Origin: Chloroflexota bacterium
GTDB taxonomy: Bacteria; Chloroflexota; Dehalococcoidia; JACPQD01
DNA: 64,000 nt
Reading direction: 5' to 3'
Assembly (NCBI GenBank): GCA_016190665.1
Contig: JACPQD010000012.1
Location: forward strand, 1-64,000
This document shows positions 63,272 to 64,000 of this stretch, in pieces. The notes under the pieces were generated by a model that worked only from the letters and a program-made list of their open reading frames with translations, made no database searches and was not told the origin of the DNA. The position numbers and the translations under genes were made by a program. How positions within the stretch are numbered: position 1 is the first letter of the stretch; each line of letters opens with the position of its first letter.

Positions 63272-64000
63272 TCACTTGAGATCCTGGATCTTCCGCATAC
63301 AGAGATCAATAGGCATCTTGTTATGGGGGAGGTGCAGGGACTGAGGACCCGGCCCGCCCATGACAAGGACCGTGAAATCCTCTGGCCGGGCGACCATGGG
63401 CACTAGCGCCGTGGGGTCGTGGGCAAAGAACTTTTTCCAGTAGGGCTTGAAGCGCGCTACCGCGTTGGGTCCAAACTCGTGATAAGGCGTCCTGGCGTGC
63501 TCAAACAGGAATTGCTTCACGTCCCGCTTGGTAAATCCAGACTCGGCGATTCCGTTGGCTTGGTCGGGGCCAACGGCCAGGGTGGGATAGAAGTCCCCGT
63601 ACGAGTCACGAAAAGCGGGGGCTGACATGGAGCGGGCGAAGGCGAGGAGAAGCTCTTGCGTAGTGCTGGGCCATACAAGCTCCATATGGTGAGGCGGCTC
63701 CACCGATAACACCGTGACAGTGCTATCTGAGGGCGAGAAACCGTGTTCCACGTGGAGAGGCTCCCAGGGCGACTGCTCCTCATTCTCCGCCATGCAGTAG
63801 CACCGGTTCACGTAGAACCCCCAGGTCTTCCATTCCGTCACTCCCGGGAATCCGCCAAGATTCAGCAGGACCAGTTGGATAGCGCGCCCGATGGTAGCGT
63901 TAGCGCGCCAACTCACATTTGTGCCGCCTTCGCCGGAGGTTATGCCCAGCGCTTTTCGAATCGGGCCGTTGACCATGAGCAAGATGTGCTTACTGTGGCT
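63272..64000 (-). CDS. conserved protein of unrecognised family, 5' end outside window
   Basis: The frame is open to the right edge (242 codons visible). Conserved-looking phrases: M-V-N-G-P-I-R-K-A-L-G-I, R-A-N-A-T-I-G-R-A-I-Q-L, P-W-E-P-L-H-V-E-H-G-F and S-T-V-T-V. Soluble, no signal or membrane segment. The phrases remind me of a family encoded near UGSC-motif (seleno)proteins, but I cannot confirm that here. The N-terminus and its operon partners are beyond the window. Confidence 0.55.
   Translation of the reverse strand, partial: SHSKHILLMVNGPIRKALGITSGEGGTNVSWRANATIGRAIQLVLLNLGGFPGVTEWKTWGFYVNRCYCMAENEEQSPWEPLHVEHGFSPSDSTVTVLSVEPPHHMELVWPSTTQELLLAFARSMSAPAFRDSYGDFYPTLAVGPDQANGIAESGFTKRDVKQFLFEHARTPYHEFGPNAVARFKPYWKKFFAHDPTALVPMVARPEDFTVLVMGGPGPQSLHLPHNKMPIDLCMRKIQDLK

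Overview
The window is about 60% G+C, gene-dense, and has the mixed-strand layout of a free-living bacterium. The gene content points to the Chloroflexota, probably a Dehalococcoidia-like or neighbouring subsurface lineage. The evidence is Thr/Pro-rich 'TPTNTPVPP' exported proteins, two CaiB/BaiF CoA transferases, a ferredoxin-type glutamate synthase with split domains, MetV/MetF, an NrpR-type regulator, an rpoB-rpoC pair not flanked by rplJ-rplL, and frequent TTG/GTG starts (cysK, coaD, pstA, amt, others). The assignment is an inference from gene content; no 16S gene is present.

Layout. 1-12.9 kb: a mixed metabolic stretch (TPR tail, broken TM2 gene, cupredoxin lipoprotein, cysK, cob(I)alamin adenosyltransferase, acyl-CoA dehydrogenase, an unusual GreA fusion, a substrate-binding-protein remnant, two CoA transferases, DUF3048 lipoprotein, radical SAM/B12 protein, ferredoxin). 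13.4-18.7 kb: pyruvate-kinase-C-like protein, a coiled-coil protein, rsmD-coaD and a large double glycosidase-like membrane protein. 18.9-26.4 kb: rpoB-rpoC with a recognisable promoter and terminator. 26.7-33.8 kb: a complete phosphate module (phoB/phoR-like pair, pstSCAB, phoU). 33.8-36.1 kb: an ABC-2 exporter pair split by repeats and a dead four-helix-bundle gene. 36.4-45.0 kb: MvhD-like/MetV/MetF genes followed by a rearranged glutamate synthase and a degenerate OmpR-type regulator. 45.1-48.3 kb: an RHS tip with a lipase-like domain, three tandem small membrane proteins and a Tat-exported protein. 49.0-56.5 kb: amt-amt-glnK-glnA-nadE-nrpR. 56.7-60.2 kb: a second two-component system and a CxxCH/DUF5666 exported protein. 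The rest holds an SDR, a J-domain protein, small conserved proteins, tRNA-Arg(UCU) and a truncated gene.

How the genes work together. The window is organised around nitrogen and phosphate supply. Five promoters carry direct repeats at an exact 11-bp period. pstS has four TTAAC/TTAAA boxes, amt1 and amt2 each have a GTAAC/GTAAT/(G/A)TAA(C/T)/GAAAC array, and two arrays of TTAAC/TTTAC/CTAAC type lie after the second two-component system. In four of the five the first box begins exactly 48 bp before the predicted -10 hexamer, and in the fifth 48-49 bp. glnK has two GTAAC boxes. The GTAAC-n6-GAAAC layout resembles the actinobacterial GlnR box. An OmpR-type regulator whose receiver has lost every phosphorylation residue, a GlnR-like trait, sits directly behind the glutamate synthase genes. 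One array drives no evident protein gene: it leads into a stretch of about 180 nt that ends in an 18-bp terminator stem, a candidate regulated small RNA.

Several genes look broken (TM2, RHS, SBP remnant, four-helix bundle). Some breaks sit in homopolymers, so assembly or sequencing error cannot be excluded.
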